A DNA stretch of 12,609 nt from BOG-908 sp964242035 (GCA_964242035.1 CAXTCL010000107.1:1-12609); one strand, 5' to 3'. Shown: positions 1 through 7,358, counted from the stretch's first letter. The notes: generated by a model from the letters alone, not told the origin. Numbers and translations are program-made.

Positions 1-40
1 TTTTTGCTTCTTTTTTTCAAAAAAGAAGGCCTTGCTTGCC
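1..40. repeat. Palindromic element copy A (right arm, cut by window start)
   Basis: This is the right-hand arm of the hairpin repeat family seen five times in the window. It has a short T run, a near-perfect small hairpin (CTTCTTTTTT, a 2-nt loop, AAAAAAGAAG at 8-29) and an AAGGCCTT palindrome. It ends directly before the stop codon of the neighbouring minus-strand gene. The left arm and any GC-rich core would lie upstream of the window. The sequence matches the right arms of the copies at 2000-2040 and 8745-8789 almost base for base. Confidence 0.8.
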
Positions 41-880
41 TTACTGCAAAATCGGGTACCCCGCGAGCACCGCGGCGCGCTCAAGCGCGACTATCCGCCC
101 ATACGCCGCAGCCGCAACCCGCACGAAGCCCTCAAGCAGCAACGCCGCGCGCATTTCCGCCAGCGCCGGGTCAGCGGCCACATCTTCCAGCGCGCCGGCG
201 AGGGCGCTTCGTGTCTCGTCGGATGTCGCGGCCGCGGCGATCAACGGCAGTCCGGGTGTGGCCTCTGTCCAGGTCAGCACGCGCAATTTGCCGGCCGCCT
301 CGGGCCGCCAGTGCTGCAAATGCGCCCACGTCACGCAGTCTATGGCGGCGACGTCCGCGCGCCCGTCCGCTACGGCCGTCACGCTGGCCGCGTGCGCGCC
401 GGTCATGATGGTTTCCGCGAAGAAGCGCGCTGCGCCGTTTGCCAAAGGTGCGATGGCGGCGCGCAGCACGTTCATGCCGCTGTTGGAGGCCGCATCGTTC
501 ACCGCGCAGCGGCGTCCGCGCAGGTCCGCCAGGCTGCCAGCATTGTCGGATGCGCGGACGACTACGGCGCTGCGGTAGAACGCGCCGTCGCAGCCTTCCG
601 CCAGATAGGCGGGTGTTGCTATCAGGGCGACCTTGCCGGCGAGGCTGGTCACCAGCGGATAGCCGCATGTCTGCCCGAGCAGCAGCCGGCGGTCGGTCCA
701 GAGAGCCGGCAGGTCGGTGCTGCGCGACAAGGCTTCCGGCGCCGCCACGCCCCTGTCCCGGAGGCGCGCCGCAATGGCGGCCCAGAGCGCGTCGGTGGCA
801 GGGCGCAACTCCGGCAAGTCGTACATGGGAAACGCGGCGAGGCTCAAGGCAGCATCCGCAAGAGCGCGCGTCTGCAACAC
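41..880 (-). CDS. PhnD-like phosphate/phosphonate-type substrate-binding domain protein
   Basis: The protein is 279 aa from a GTG start and resembles the PhnD/phosphonate-binding fold of periplasmic-binding-like proteins. Family-like segments are MYDLPEL near residues 19-25, GQTCGYPL at 69-76, and NDAASNSGMNVLR at 128-140, the usual ligand-loop region. No signal peptide or lipobox is visible and no ABC permease or ATPase is in the window, so a cytosolic or orphan binding or sensing role is as plausible as transport. The start is uncertain: an in-frame ATG lies at 826, and relatives usually begin just before the MYDLPE segment, which would also fit an in-frame TTG about 11 codons in. It lies downstream of the LysR gene on the same strand, so the two may be co-transcribed. 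Its stop codon abuts repeat copy A. The ligand cannot be read from the sequence. Confidence 0.72.
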   Translation of the reverse strand: MLQTRALADAALSLAAFPMYDLPELRPATDALWAAIAARLRDRGVAAPEALSRSTDLPALWTDRRLLLGQTCGYPLVTSLAGKVALIATPAYLAEGCDGAFYRSAVVVRASDNAGSLADLRGRRCAVNDAASNSGMNVLRAAIAPLANGAARFFAETIMTGAHAASVTAVADGRADVAAIDCVTWAHLQHWRPEAAGKLRVLTWTEATPGLPLIAAAATSDETRSALAGALEDVAADPALAEMRAALLLEGFVRVAAAAYGRIVALERAAVLAGYPILQ

Positions 881-910
881 CAGAACGGGCCCGGATGCAC
901 CCGGGGGAGT

Positions 911-957
911 AAAAGTTTTTTGCTTACTTTTTCCAAAAAAGAAGGCCTTCCTTCCTG
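911..957. repeat. Palindromic element copy B (single arm)
   Basis: This single arm of the hairpin repeat lies between the LysR gene and the PhnD-like gene and ends flush with the LysR stop codon. It reads AAAAGTTTTTTGC, then a degenerate small hairpin, then AAGGCCTT and a TTCCTTCC-like tail, in the same orientation as the right arms elsewhere. Two bases of the outer hairpin stem differ without compensation; a shorter CTTTTT/AAAAAG stem can still form. I see no matching left arm in the 30 nt before it. Confidence 0.75.
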
Positions 958-958
958 C

Positions 959-1873
959 TCACCGCTCCCCCCGCGCAAAATTCCGTATCATCCAGGCCCG
1001 GAACACCGAAATCACCGGATCGGCCAAGTCTTCCGCCGCCAGATTTAGAAAATACCCATACCCGTCATCAAACGTTTCGGCGAACGGTGTCACCAACACG
1101 CCATCGGCGATGTCGCGTGCGAACAGCTCCAAATCCAGCAGCATCACGCCCTCGCCGCCTGCCGCGTATTGCGCGGCCAGTGCCGCGGTATCGAACGCCA
1201 GGCCGCGGCTGGTGCGGGCGCCCAGGCCGAAATGGCGCGAGAACGCGTCCCAGATCAGTCCGGGCGGCTCGCCTTCCAGCTTCACGTGAAGCAGCTCGTT
1301 ATCCGCCACGAACTGCGCGAGGGATTTGCCGGCCTGGGACGCCGCCAGGCTGGGGCTGCACCCAAGCGTCACGCGCGACATCCACAGCAGGTCCGAGACG
1401 GCGACCCCGGTGCGTCGCTTGTCATAGATCACCGCGGCGTCCGTCTCGGTACGCGGCGCGCCGGTCCAGCCCAGGCTGGAGAAATCGACGAAGATGTCCG
1501 GGAATTCGCGGCGGAAGCCCTGCAGGATGGGCAAGGCGAGTTTCTGCGCGAAGGAGGGCGGCAGTTGCAGGCGCAGCGTGCGCACGCCGCCGCCGTCACG
1601 CACCACGTCATTCAGCGCCTGCTCGATACGGTCGAAGGAGCCGCGCACGATGGGCAGCAGCGCGGTCCCGGCCTTGGTCAGCGCAAGCGATTGCGGGCGG
1701 CGTTCGAACAGCGGCAGGCCGAGCAGCGCTTCCAGGCCGATCACGTGGCGGCTGACGGCACTTTGCGACACGCCGAGGGTGCTGGCGGCGGCGGTGAAGC
1801 TGAGGTGGCGGCCGACGGCGTCGAAGGCGCGCAGGGCGTTTAGCGGCAGCCAGCGCCTGTCGAAGGTGACCAT
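959..1873 (-). CDS. LysR-family transcriptional regulator (GcvA-like)
   Basis: This is a 304-aa LysR-type regulator. The N-terminal winged helix-turn-helix covers about residues 8-66, with LNALRAFDAVGRHLSFTAAA followed by LGVSQSAVSRHV and LFERRP, the pattern of the GcvA-like subgroup. The rest is the periplasmic-binding-type effector domain, about residues 90-295. I chose the ATG at 1873 because it starts right at the conserved DNA-binding domain; the frame runs on upstream to 2053 but only through repeat sequence. The gene is divergent from the Rieske oxygenase operon and directly upstream of the PhnD-like gene on the same strand. This layout suggests it controls the plus-strand operon, as LysR proteins commonly regulate divergent neighbours. 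No Shine-Dalgarno sequence is obvious. The effector is unknown; a betaine or N-methylated amino acid is a guess from context. Confidence 0.9.
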   Translation of the reverse strand: MVTFDRRWLPLNALRAFDAVGRHLSFTAAASTLGVSQSAVSRHVIGLEALLGLPLFERRPQSLALTKAGTALLPIVRGSFDRIEQALNDVVRDGGGVRTLRLQLPPSFAQKLALPILQGFRREFPDIFVDFSSLGWTGAPRTETDAAVIYDKRRTGVAVSDLLWMSRVTLGCSPSLAASQAGKSLAQFVADNELLHVKLEGEPPGLIWDAFSRHFGLGARTSRGLAFDTAALAAQYAAGGEGVMLLDLELFARDIADGVLVTPFAETFDDGYGYFLNLAAEDLADPVISVFRAWMIRNFARGER

Positions 1874-1891
1874 CGGCTGGGAGCATACGGT

Positions 1892-2043
1892 AGGAAGGAA
1901 AGAAGAAAGCAGTCCTTTTTTGAAAAAAAGGACCAAAAAACTTTTGACTCCGCTGTCGCGCGCTCTTCCGGCTAGGTCCGCGACAGCCGAGTCAAAAGTT
2001 TTTTGCTTCTTTTTTTCAAAAAAGAAGGCCTTGCTTCCTTCCT
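1892..2043. repeat. Palindromic element copy C (complete, 152 bp)
   Basis: This is a complete inverted element. The outer ends AGGAAGGAA and TTCCTTCCT are inverted. Each arm has a small AT-rich hairpin (1912-1933 and about 2007-2028). The centre is a 26-bp stem with one mismatch (1934-1959 pairing with 1980-2005) around a 20-nt loop. The left small hairpin reads GTCC...GGAC where other copies read CTTC...GAAG, so both sides of the stem changed together. It sits between two divergent gene starts. No target-site duplication or transposase gene is visible. Confidence 0.88.
1934..2005. terminator. Bidirectional terminator-like hairpin in element C
   Basis: The stem begins with an A run, continues through GACTCCGCTGTCGC and its inverted partner, and ends in a T run. 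This is the shape of a bidirectional intrinsic terminator (A-tract, GC-rich stem, T-tract) on either strand. Its place between two divergent gene starts is odd for a terminator, so real termination here is unproven. It could instead be a DNA cruciform or protein-binding site, or insulate the region from outside transcription. Confidence 0.45.
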
Positions 2044-2052
2044 GATGCCCCA

Positions 2053-3312
2053 ATGCAGATAAAGCATTATCCCGCTGAGCGTCGTCCGTGGCAGCCTACG
2101 CTGATGCAAGATTACAGCCGCGTCCGTCAATTGTTGCAGTCGCGCCGCCCCGGTCACGCCCTGCCGCAGGCGCTGTATTCGGACGCCGAGGCGTTCGCCT
2201 TCGACATGCGCGCCATATTCTGGCGCCAGTGGATACTGGTGGGCCTGGAAGCCGAGCTGCAGCAGCCGGGGGCGGCGATGGCGCTAAGCGTCGGCACGTC
2301 GCCCATCGTGGTGCTGCGCGACAAGTCGGGCGAGATACGCGGCTTCCACAATTCCTGCCGCCACCGCGGCGCCATGGTGTGCCCGCCCGGCCGCAGCCAG
2401 CGCCAGATGCTGGTCTGCCCGTATCACCAGTGGACGTATGATCTCACCGGCAAATTGCTCAAGGCGCGGCGCATGCAGACGGATTTCGATCCCGACGCGC
2501 ATCCGCTGCGGCCGATACATGTGCGCAGCGTGGCCGGCGTGATCTACGTCTGCCTCGCCGAGGACCCGCCGGATTTCGACGTGTTTGCCGAGGGCCTGGC
2601 GCCGCTGCTGGCGCCGCATGACCTGGCACACGCCAAGCTGGCGCATGAGCATGTGTTCGTGGAGCGCGGCAACTGGAAGCTGGTGATGGAGAACGCGCGC
2701 GAGTGCTACCATTGCGCGGCGCGACACCCCGACCTGGCCCTGACGTTCCCCGCCGAGGTGCGCGCGCATTTTGATTCCGACGAGGAGGGCTACACGGACC
2801 GCTTCAACGCGCGCATGGCGAATGCCGGCTTGCCGATCGGCCCGACGATGGGCGATTGGTGGCAGGCGATACGCTTTCCGCTCAACGAGGGCGTGGTCTC
2901 GATGACGATGGACGGCAAGCACGCGGTGCGCCGCCTGATGGTGGAGCACGAGGCCGGCGACGTGGGTTCCGTGCGCTGGGCCAGCGAGCCGAACGCGTTC
3001 TGCCACGCGGTGGCCGACCACGTGTTCATGTTCACCGCCGAGCCGAGCGGCCCGCAGGAGACGATCGTCACGGCCAAATGGTATGTCCACCGCGACGCGG
3101 TCGAGGGCGTGGACTACACCGTCGACAGCCTCGTCTCGCTGTGGCTGACGACGAATCTGCAGGACATCGAGCTGGTGGAGAACAACCAGCGCGGCGTGAA
3201 CTCGGCCGGCTACGTGCCAGGACCCTACTGCGAGGAAGCGGAATCGCTGGTGATGCGCTTCGTCGACTGGTACGAGCGCCAGGCGGCCGGCGCGCTCGAG
3301 GTGCTGGGCTGA
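2053..3312 (+). CDS. gbcA: Rieske non-heme iron oxygenase, glycine betaine demethylase (GbcA)-like
   Basis: This 419-aa protein is the oxygenase component of a Rieske N-demethylase. The Rieske [2Fe-2S] ligands are C102, H104, C122 and H125 (SCRHRG and LVCPYHQW). The catalytic iron ligands are H220, H225 and D371, and E217 in RECYHC sits where related enzymes carry the residue bridging the two metal sites. VSMTMDGK (282-289), VHRDAVEGVDY and the ENNQRGVNSAGYVPGPY segment closely resemble remembered GbcA proteins, which oxidise glycine betaine to dimethylglycine and formaldehyde. Other betaine demethylases such as stachydrine demethylase are related, so the substrate is not certain. It opens the plus-strand operon and ends 1 nt before the next gene. 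No reductase partner of the GbcB type is in the window. An internal ATG at 2104 (residue 18) is an alternative start. Six of its 11 isoleucines use ATA, unusual for such GC-rich DNA. Confidence 0.85.
   Translation: MQIKHYPAERRPWQPTLMQDYSRVRQLLQSRRPGHALPQALYSDAEAFAFDMRAIFWRQWILVGLEAELQQPGAAMALSVGTSPIVVLRDKSGEIRGFHNSCRHRGAMVCPPGRSQRQMLVCPYHQWTYDLTGKLLKARRMQTDFDPDAHPLRPIHVRSVAGVIYVCLAEDPPDFDVFAEGLAPLLAPHDLAHAKLAHEHVFVERGNWKLVMENARECYHCAARHPDLALTFPAEVRAHFDSDEEGYTDRFNARMANAGLPIGPTMGDWWQAIRFPLNEGVVSMTMDGKHAVRRLMVEHEAGDVGSVRWASEPNAFCHAVADHVFMFTAEPSGPQETIVTAKWYVHRDAVEGVDYTVDSLVSLWLTTNLQDIELVENNQRGVNSAGYVPGPYCEEAESLVMRFVDWYERQAAGALEVLG
3298..3303 (+). promoter_or_regulatory. Ribosome binding site for PLP enzyme gene
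   Basis: GAGGTG lies 10 nt before the ATG at 3314, inside the last codons of the oxygenase gene. It supports this start and coupled translation. Confidence 0.55.
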
Positions 3313-3313
3313 G

Positions 3314-4573
3314 ATGGCGGACCAGGTGGGCCTGCACCGCGACACGCTGACGGTGGCCGCGGGCTACGACGCGGCCGCGCATCATGGTTCGGTGAAGCCG
3401 CCGCTATATGCGACGTCCACGTTCAGCTATCGCAGCGCGCAGCATGCGAAAGATGTGCACGCGGCCTATTTCGTCAGCGCGCCGGCGGATGGCAAGCCTG
3501 CCGAACCCACCTACATCTATTCGCGCCTGGACCATCCGAACGCGTCCATGCTGCAGGCCCGCCTGGCGGTGCTGGACGGCGCCGAGGACGCGGCCGTGTT
3601 CAATTGCGGCATGGCGGCGATCAACGCGATCACGCAGGCGTTTCTGCTGCCGGGCGATGCGGTGCTGCACACCAGGCCGGTGTATGGCGGCACGGACGGG
3701 CTGCTCTACACCCATCTGGCCAAGTTCGGCATCGCGCCGTTCGGCATCGCGGACGCGCTGGATGACGCCGCCGTACGCGAGGCCGCGCACGCGGCCATGG
3801 CGCATAGGCGCGTGGGCCTGGTGATGGTGGAGACGCCCGCCAATCCCACCAGCGGCATCGCCGATATCGCGCTCATCGCGTCGGTGGCCGACGAGATCGG
3901 CGCGCGGCAGGGGCACCGGCCGCTGGTGGTCGTGGACAACACGTTCCTGGGCCCGTTCCAGCAGAATCCGCTGGCGCACGGTGCCGACCTCTGCATGACA
4001 TCGCTGACGAAATACGCAGGTGGACACAGCGACCTTCTGGCGGGTGGCGTCAGCGGTGCGGCCGGCCCGATACACACGCTGAAGCAGTTGCGCACCCTGC
4101 TGGGCAGCCAGCTCGATGCGCATACGAGCTGGATGGTGCTGCGCTCGCTGGAGACCATGCATCTGCGCACCGAGCGCGCCGGCCGGAACGCGCGTGCGAT
4201 TGCTGAATTCCTGTTGAACCATCCTGCCGTCTCCGCGGTGAACTACATCGGTTTCCAGCAGCCGGGGAGCCGCGCGCACACGGTGTTCGCCCGGCAATGC
4301 CAGGGTGCGGGCTCCACCTTCACCTTCAAGATACGCGGTGGCGAGGCGGCGGCGTTTCGCATGCTGGACCGGCTGCGGGTGATACATATGGCCGTAAGCC
4401 TCGGCGGCACGGAGACGCTAATCTGCCACTCCGCCACCACCACGCATTTCAACGTGCCCGCGGCGCGCCGCCTGGAAGTGGGTATCGACGAGGATTCGCT
4501 GCGGATATCCGTGGGCGTGGAGCATGTGGACGACCTGGTCGAAGATCTCCGCCAGGCGCTGGAGGCCGCCTGA
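3314..4573 (+). CDS. Cys/Met metabolism PLP-dependent enzyme, methionine gamma-lyase / cystathionine gamma-synthase-like
   Basis: This 419-aa enzyme belongs to the trans-sulfuration PLP family (fold type I), which performs beta- or gamma-elimination or replacement on cysteine, homocysteine, methionine or cystathionine-type substrates. The PLP lysine is K233 in SLTKYAGGHSD. D208 in VVDNT should bind the pyridine nitrogen, G99-M100 and Y124 lie in the cofactor site, and Y69/R71 (YSR) match the phosphate-binding pair given by the neighbouring subunit. An insertion at about residues 50-66 and the RQGHRP segment resemble a subgroup annotated as methionine gamma-lyase. The active-site cysteine of classical methionine gamma-lyase is not conserved: the segment reads VYGGT, with glycine at 126. 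The gene overlaps its downstream neighbour by 1 nt. Such an enzyme is not expected in a plain glycine betaine pathway, so it may act on the demethylated product of an unusual substrate. The exact reaction is unknown. Confidence 0.82.
   Translation: MADQVGLHRDTLTVAAGYDAAAHHGSVKPPLYATSTFSYRSAQHAKDVHAAYFVSAPADGKPAEPTYIYSRLDHPNASMLQARLAVLDGAEDAAVFNCGMAAINAITQAFLLPGDAVLHTRPVYGGTDGLLYTHLAKFGIAPFGIADALDDAAVREAAHAAMAHRRVGLVMVETPANPTSGIADIALIASVADEIGARQGHRPLVVVDNTFLGPFQQNPLAHGADLCMTSLTKYAGGHSDLLAGGVSGAAGPIHTLKQLRTLLGSQLDAHTSWMVLRSLETMHLRTERAGRNARAIAEFLLNHPAVSAVNYIGFQQPGSRAHTVFARQCQGAGSTFTFKIRGGEAAAFRMLDRLRVIHMAVSLGGTETLICHSATTTHFNVPAARRLEVGIDEDSLRISVGVEHVDDLVEDLRQALEAA
4561..4565 (+). promoter_or_regulatory. 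Ribosome binding site deciding the start at 4573
   Basis: GGAGG stands 7 nt before the ATG at 4573. It selects this start over the long upstream extension of the same open frame, which would overlap the PLP enzyme gene by more than 250 nt. Confidence 0.75.
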
Positions 4574-6207
4574 TGGACACGATGATCCCGCCCGATCTGC
4601 CTGTTGACCCCTGGGCGATCGACGGCAAGTTCGCCGGCCCTGAGGAGCACGCCGAGCTGCTGGTGATCGGCGCCGGCCCGGCAGGTCTTGCAGCCGCCAC
4701 CGAAGCCGCGCGGCTGGGCCTGCGGGTTGTGCTGGTCGACGAGAACCCCGTGCCGCTCTCGCTTATGGGCATAGACGTGCCGCTGTTCTACGGCCAGCAC
4801 ATGGGTGCCGCGGTGCAGGAAGAGGCGCGCATGGTGGAGCGGCTGGTGGCCGCCACGCCGGCGCTGGAAGCGGCGTACGACGCCGGCGTGGATGTGCGCC
4901 TGGGCATCACCGCCTGGGGCGCGTTCGCCAACGGCCCTGCGTTGCAGGCGCTGCCCCACCGCGTGGTGGGGCTGACCGACGGCAGGCGCTCCTGGATGTG
5001 CGGCTTCGGCGCGCTGATCCTGGCGACCGGCGCGCGGGACCTGGTGCTCGGCTTTCCCGGCATCGACCTGCCGGGCGTGATGGGCGCGCAAGGCCTGCAC
5101 AGCCTGCTCACGCGCTACGATGCCTTTCTCGGCCGCCGCCTCGTCATACTCGGCTCGGGCGATCTGGCTGTGGCCACCGCGCACGCGGCGCTGGACCGCG
5201 GGCTGGAGGTGGCGGCGCTGTTGGAGGTGCTGCCCGACGCACAGGCCGCCACGGCGCCGCTCGCCGCGCGCGGCGTGCCCGTGCTGACCGGCGCCACCAT
5301 CCTGCGCGCCGAGCCGGGTGCCATGGGCGTGGCCGCCGCCATCGTGCAGCGCGCGGGCGCTGCGGCACCGGAGCGCCTGGATTGCGACACCATCTGCCTC
5401 GCCATCGGTGCCGTGCCCGCCATCGAACTCGCCGGCGTCCTCGGCTGCCGGCTGGCCTATCGCGGCGAGCTGGGCGGCCACGTGCCGCTCACCGGCGCAC
5501 ACGGCGCCACGTCACTGCCCGGCATCTTCTGCGCCGGCGATTGCGCTGGCCTGGGCACGGGGGCGGAAGCCGGGACGCCCGGCATCGCGCAGGAAGCGGC
5601 GGCCTGGTTGCGGCGGACCCCGTCGCATCCGGAGGTCTCGCCCTTCACGGAGACGGCGTCTCGCGCGGAATCTCCACCTCTTTCGCAAGGCCAGGATGCC
5701 ACAACCGCCTACCGCCTCGCCTGGATGCGCGCGCTTCTGGCCACCGGCGACGCCGCAACCCCGGCCTGCCTGTGCGAGGAAGTCACCCGTGCCGAACTGC
5801 TGGGCATCCAGCCGCCGCGCTATCTCGGCTGGGTCTCGGACTGCCAGACCGCCCGCAACGCCGCGAGCCTGCTGCAGGACGGCCCGTTCAACCCGGACCA
5901 GATAAAGCGCCTCACCCGCGCCGGCATGGGCCACTGCCAGGGCCGCCGCTGCCGCGAGCAGATCGCGCTGATGCTGGCGCTCGCCTCCGGCCAATCGCCC
6001 GCCGACATCCCGCTCGCCAGCTACCGTGCGCCGGTTCGCCCGCTGCCGCTGTCCGTGCTGGCAGACGCCAACGAGCCACCGGACATGCGTACGCAATGGG
6101 ACGTGTGGTTTGGCATACGCGCCCAATGGGTGCCGTACGACATCATCGGCACCGACGCCGAGGCCGCGTTCCTGGCCGCGGGCCGTGGCGGGAACATGCA
6201 CGCATGA
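4573..6207 (+). CDS. FAD-dependent oxidoreductase with BFD-type [2Fe-2S] site (opine oxidase A / HcnB-like)
   Basis: This 544-aa protein resembles the A or alpha subunit of two-component amine dehydrogenases such as octopine/nopaline oxidase OoxA, D-hydroxyproline dehydrogenase alpha and HcnB. It has a FAD-binding motif at VIGAGPAGLAAATEA (31-45), a second dinucleotide fold at VILGSGDLAVATAHAAL (191-207), and an ATG/AGD-type motif at IFCAGDCAG (318-326). A C-terminal BFD-like cluster has C399, C401 (CLCEEV), C455 and C460 (MGHCQGRRC), expected to bind [2Fe-2S]. About 60 residues follow the cluster and include two WxxW/QWVPY-type aromatic segments. The start at 4573 overlaps the previous stop as TGATG and has a strong ribosome binding site. 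It overlaps the next gene by 4 nt; that gene looks like the catalytic partner. A role in oxidising a secondary or tertiary N-methyl amino acid is inferred. It might also feed electrons to the Rieske oxygenase. Confidence 0.85.
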   Translation: MDTMIPPDLPVDPWAIDGKFAGPEEHAELLVIGAGPAGLAAATEAARLGLRVVLVDENPVPLSLMGIDVPLFYGQHMGAAVQEEARMVERLVAATPALEAAYDAGVDVRLGITAWGAFANGPALQALPHRVVGLTDGRRSWMCGFGALILATGARDLVLGFPGIDLPGVMGAQGLHSLLTRYDAFLGRRLVILGSGDLAVATAHAALDRGLEVAALLEVLPDAQAATAPLAARGVPVLTGATILRAEPGAMGVAAAIVQRAGAAAPERLDCDTICLAIGAVPAIELAGVLGCRLAYRGELGGHVPLTGAHGATSLPGIFCAGDCAGLGTGAEAGTPGIAQEAAAWLRRTPSHPEVSPFTETASRAESPPLSQGQDATTAYRLAWMRALLATGDAATPACLCEEVTRAELLGIQPPRYLGWVSDCQTARNAASLLQDGPFNPDQIKRLTRAGMGHCQGRRCREQIALMLALASGQSPADIPLASYRAPVRPLPLSVLADANEPPDMRTQWDVWFGIRAQWVPYDIIGTDAEAAFLAAGRGGNMHA

Positions 6208-7358
6208 TGGCCACCGGCGCCCAGGTTGCCGTCATCGGCGGCGGCGTCACCGGCCTGTCCGCCGCCTGGTGGCTGGCGCGGGCGGGCCATTCGGTCAGCG
6301 TGTTCGAGCGCTTCATCGTCGGCTGGGAAGCCTCGGGCCGCAACGGCGGTGGGGCCACGCACTACCAGAGCCCGCTGTTCCACGAGGAGCAGCGCCTGTG
6401 GCCGCAGATGGACGCGCTGCTCGGCTACCCCACGGAATACCGCCGCGAACGCATCATCGTGAACCTCAACGCCGGCGAGGAAGCGCGCTACCGCCACATG
6501 GCGGCCGTCTGCGCCGCGATGGGCTACCCGTCTGAGGAACTCGACCACCGCCAACTCCGCGCTCTGGTCCCGCTGGCCGGCGAAAACGCGCTGTCCGCGC
6601 AATACTTCCACTTCGGCGGCCACGCCAACCCGCAGCGCACCGTTCAGGCCTATGCCTGGGCGCTGCAGGACCATGGCGGCCAGATCCAACAGCACACCAG
6701 CGTGGACGGCTTCACCACGCGCGGCGGCCAGGTCACCGAACTGCACGTGGCCGGCCGCCGCTTCGGCTGCGACGCGGTGGTGATCGCCGCCGGCCCGCAC
6801 ACCGCCGCCTTGTGCGCGCAACTGGGCCACCATCTGCCGCTGGCCTCCGCGCGTGCGGAAATGATCGTGACGGAAGCGCTGCCGGTGATGAACATCGGCG
6901 GCGTGGACGGCAACGGCCTTTACGGCCGGCAAACGCTGCGCGGCAACCTCGCCTATGGCGGCGGCCCGCACGAATGGCTGGAAGACGCCGCCTACGACCA
7001 GCCGGCACGGCCCGCGACCCCGCTGCTGCGCAACCTGGCCGGCCGGCTCGCCACCCTGTTCCCGCGCGCGGCCCACGCGCGCGTGCTGCGCAGTTGGGCC
7101 GGCATCATCGAAAACACGCCGGACGGCCGCCCCGTGTTGGCACGGCTGAGCGCGCCGGGAAACGTGACGGTGGCCACCATGTCCAGCGTGGGTTTCGGCC
7201 TGTCGCCCGCCAGCGGCCGCGCGATCGCCAACCTGGTGACGACAGGCGCGTGCAGCTTCGCCGATATCTCCAAGCTGGGCCTAGATCGTTTCGCTGGCCT
7301 GCCCGCCGACTGGCGCGCGGCACGCGGCTGGATGGCGCCGGCGCTGGCCGACGCATGA
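6204..7358 (+). CDS. DadA-family FAD-dependent oxidoreductase (opine oxidase B / HcnC-like)
   Basis: This 384-aa flavoenzyme is of the D-amino-acid oxidase/DadA/sarcosine oxidase fold. The Rossmann motif is VIGGGVTGLSAAWW (10-23), followed by the FAD-region segment EASGRNGG (about 43-50). C-terminal LRSWAGIIENTPDGRPVL (about 293-310) is typical of the family's FAD and substrate region. It follows the HcnB/OoxA-like gene with a 4-nt ATGA overlap, the usual pairing for two-subunit amine or opine dehydrogenases where this subunit oxidises the C-N bond. Two ATG codons stand in tandem at 6204 and 6207; I took the first because of the overlap. No good ribosome binding site is visible, so translation probably depends on coupling. 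The likely substrate is an N-alkylated amino acid made by the oxygenase, which is inference from context. Confidence 0.85.
   Translation: MMATGAQVAVIGGGVTGLSAAWWLARAGHSVSVFERFIVGWEASGRNGGGATHYQSPLFHEEQRLWPQMDALLGYPTEYRRERIIVNLNAGEEARYRHMAAVCAAMGYPSEELDHRQLRALVPLAGENALSAQYFHFGGHANPQRTVQAYAWALQDHGGQIQQHTSVDGFTTRGGQVTELHVAGRRFGCDAVVIAAGPHTAALCAQLGHHLPLASARAEMIVTEALPVMNIGGVDGNGLYGRQTLRGNLAYGGGPHEWLEDAAYDQPARPATPLLRNLAGRLATLFPRAAHARVLRSWAGIIENTPDGRPVLARLSAPGNVTVATMSSVGFGLSPASGRAIANLVTTGACSFADISKLGLDRFAGLPADWRAARGWMAPALADA

Larger units (their letters stand above)
1874..2052. promoter_or_regulatory. Divergent intergenic region between LysR gene and catabolic operon
   Basis: The 179 bp between the LysR start and the oxygenase start should hold both promoters and the LysR operator. 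Apart from about 18 bp on the LysR side and 9 bp on the operon side, all of it is palindromic element C. I find no convincing -35/-10 pair outside the element. TTGACT occurs in both arms of the core, but no good -10 hexamer stands at the right spacing. A small AT-rich island (CATTAT at 2065-2070) lies inside the first codons of the oxygenase frame and would be a promoter candidate if translation starts at the internal ATG at 2104. Confidence 0.5.

Noticed and set aside
1874..2053. N-terminal extension of the LysR protein through the repeat
   Set aside because: The extra 60 residues are encoded by the palindromic element (FFEKKKQK-type sequence), and LysR proteins start at the helix-turn-helix domain.
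4243..5502. Long open frame on the minus strand (419 codons) opposite the PLP enzyme and FAD/BFD genes
   Set aside because: Its translation is His/Arg/Ala/Gln-rich without recognisable domains. It is what a GC-rich coding strand produces in the complementary frame, while the plus-strand genes have clear catalytic motifs.
4998..6203. Upstream extension of the DadA/HcnC-like reading frame
   Set aside because: The extension is an Arg/Pro-rich shadow of the preceding gene. The FAD-binding Rossmann motif begins just after the ATG at 6204.
4573..7358. Hydrogen cyanide synthase (HcnABC) from the glycine end of the pathway
   Set aside because: HcnB- and HcnC-like genes are present, but no cysteine-bearing HcnA ferredoxin-like gene exists. 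The ferredoxin-like domain at the N-terminus of SoxA has no cysteines. Amine or opine oxidase relatives fit equally well.
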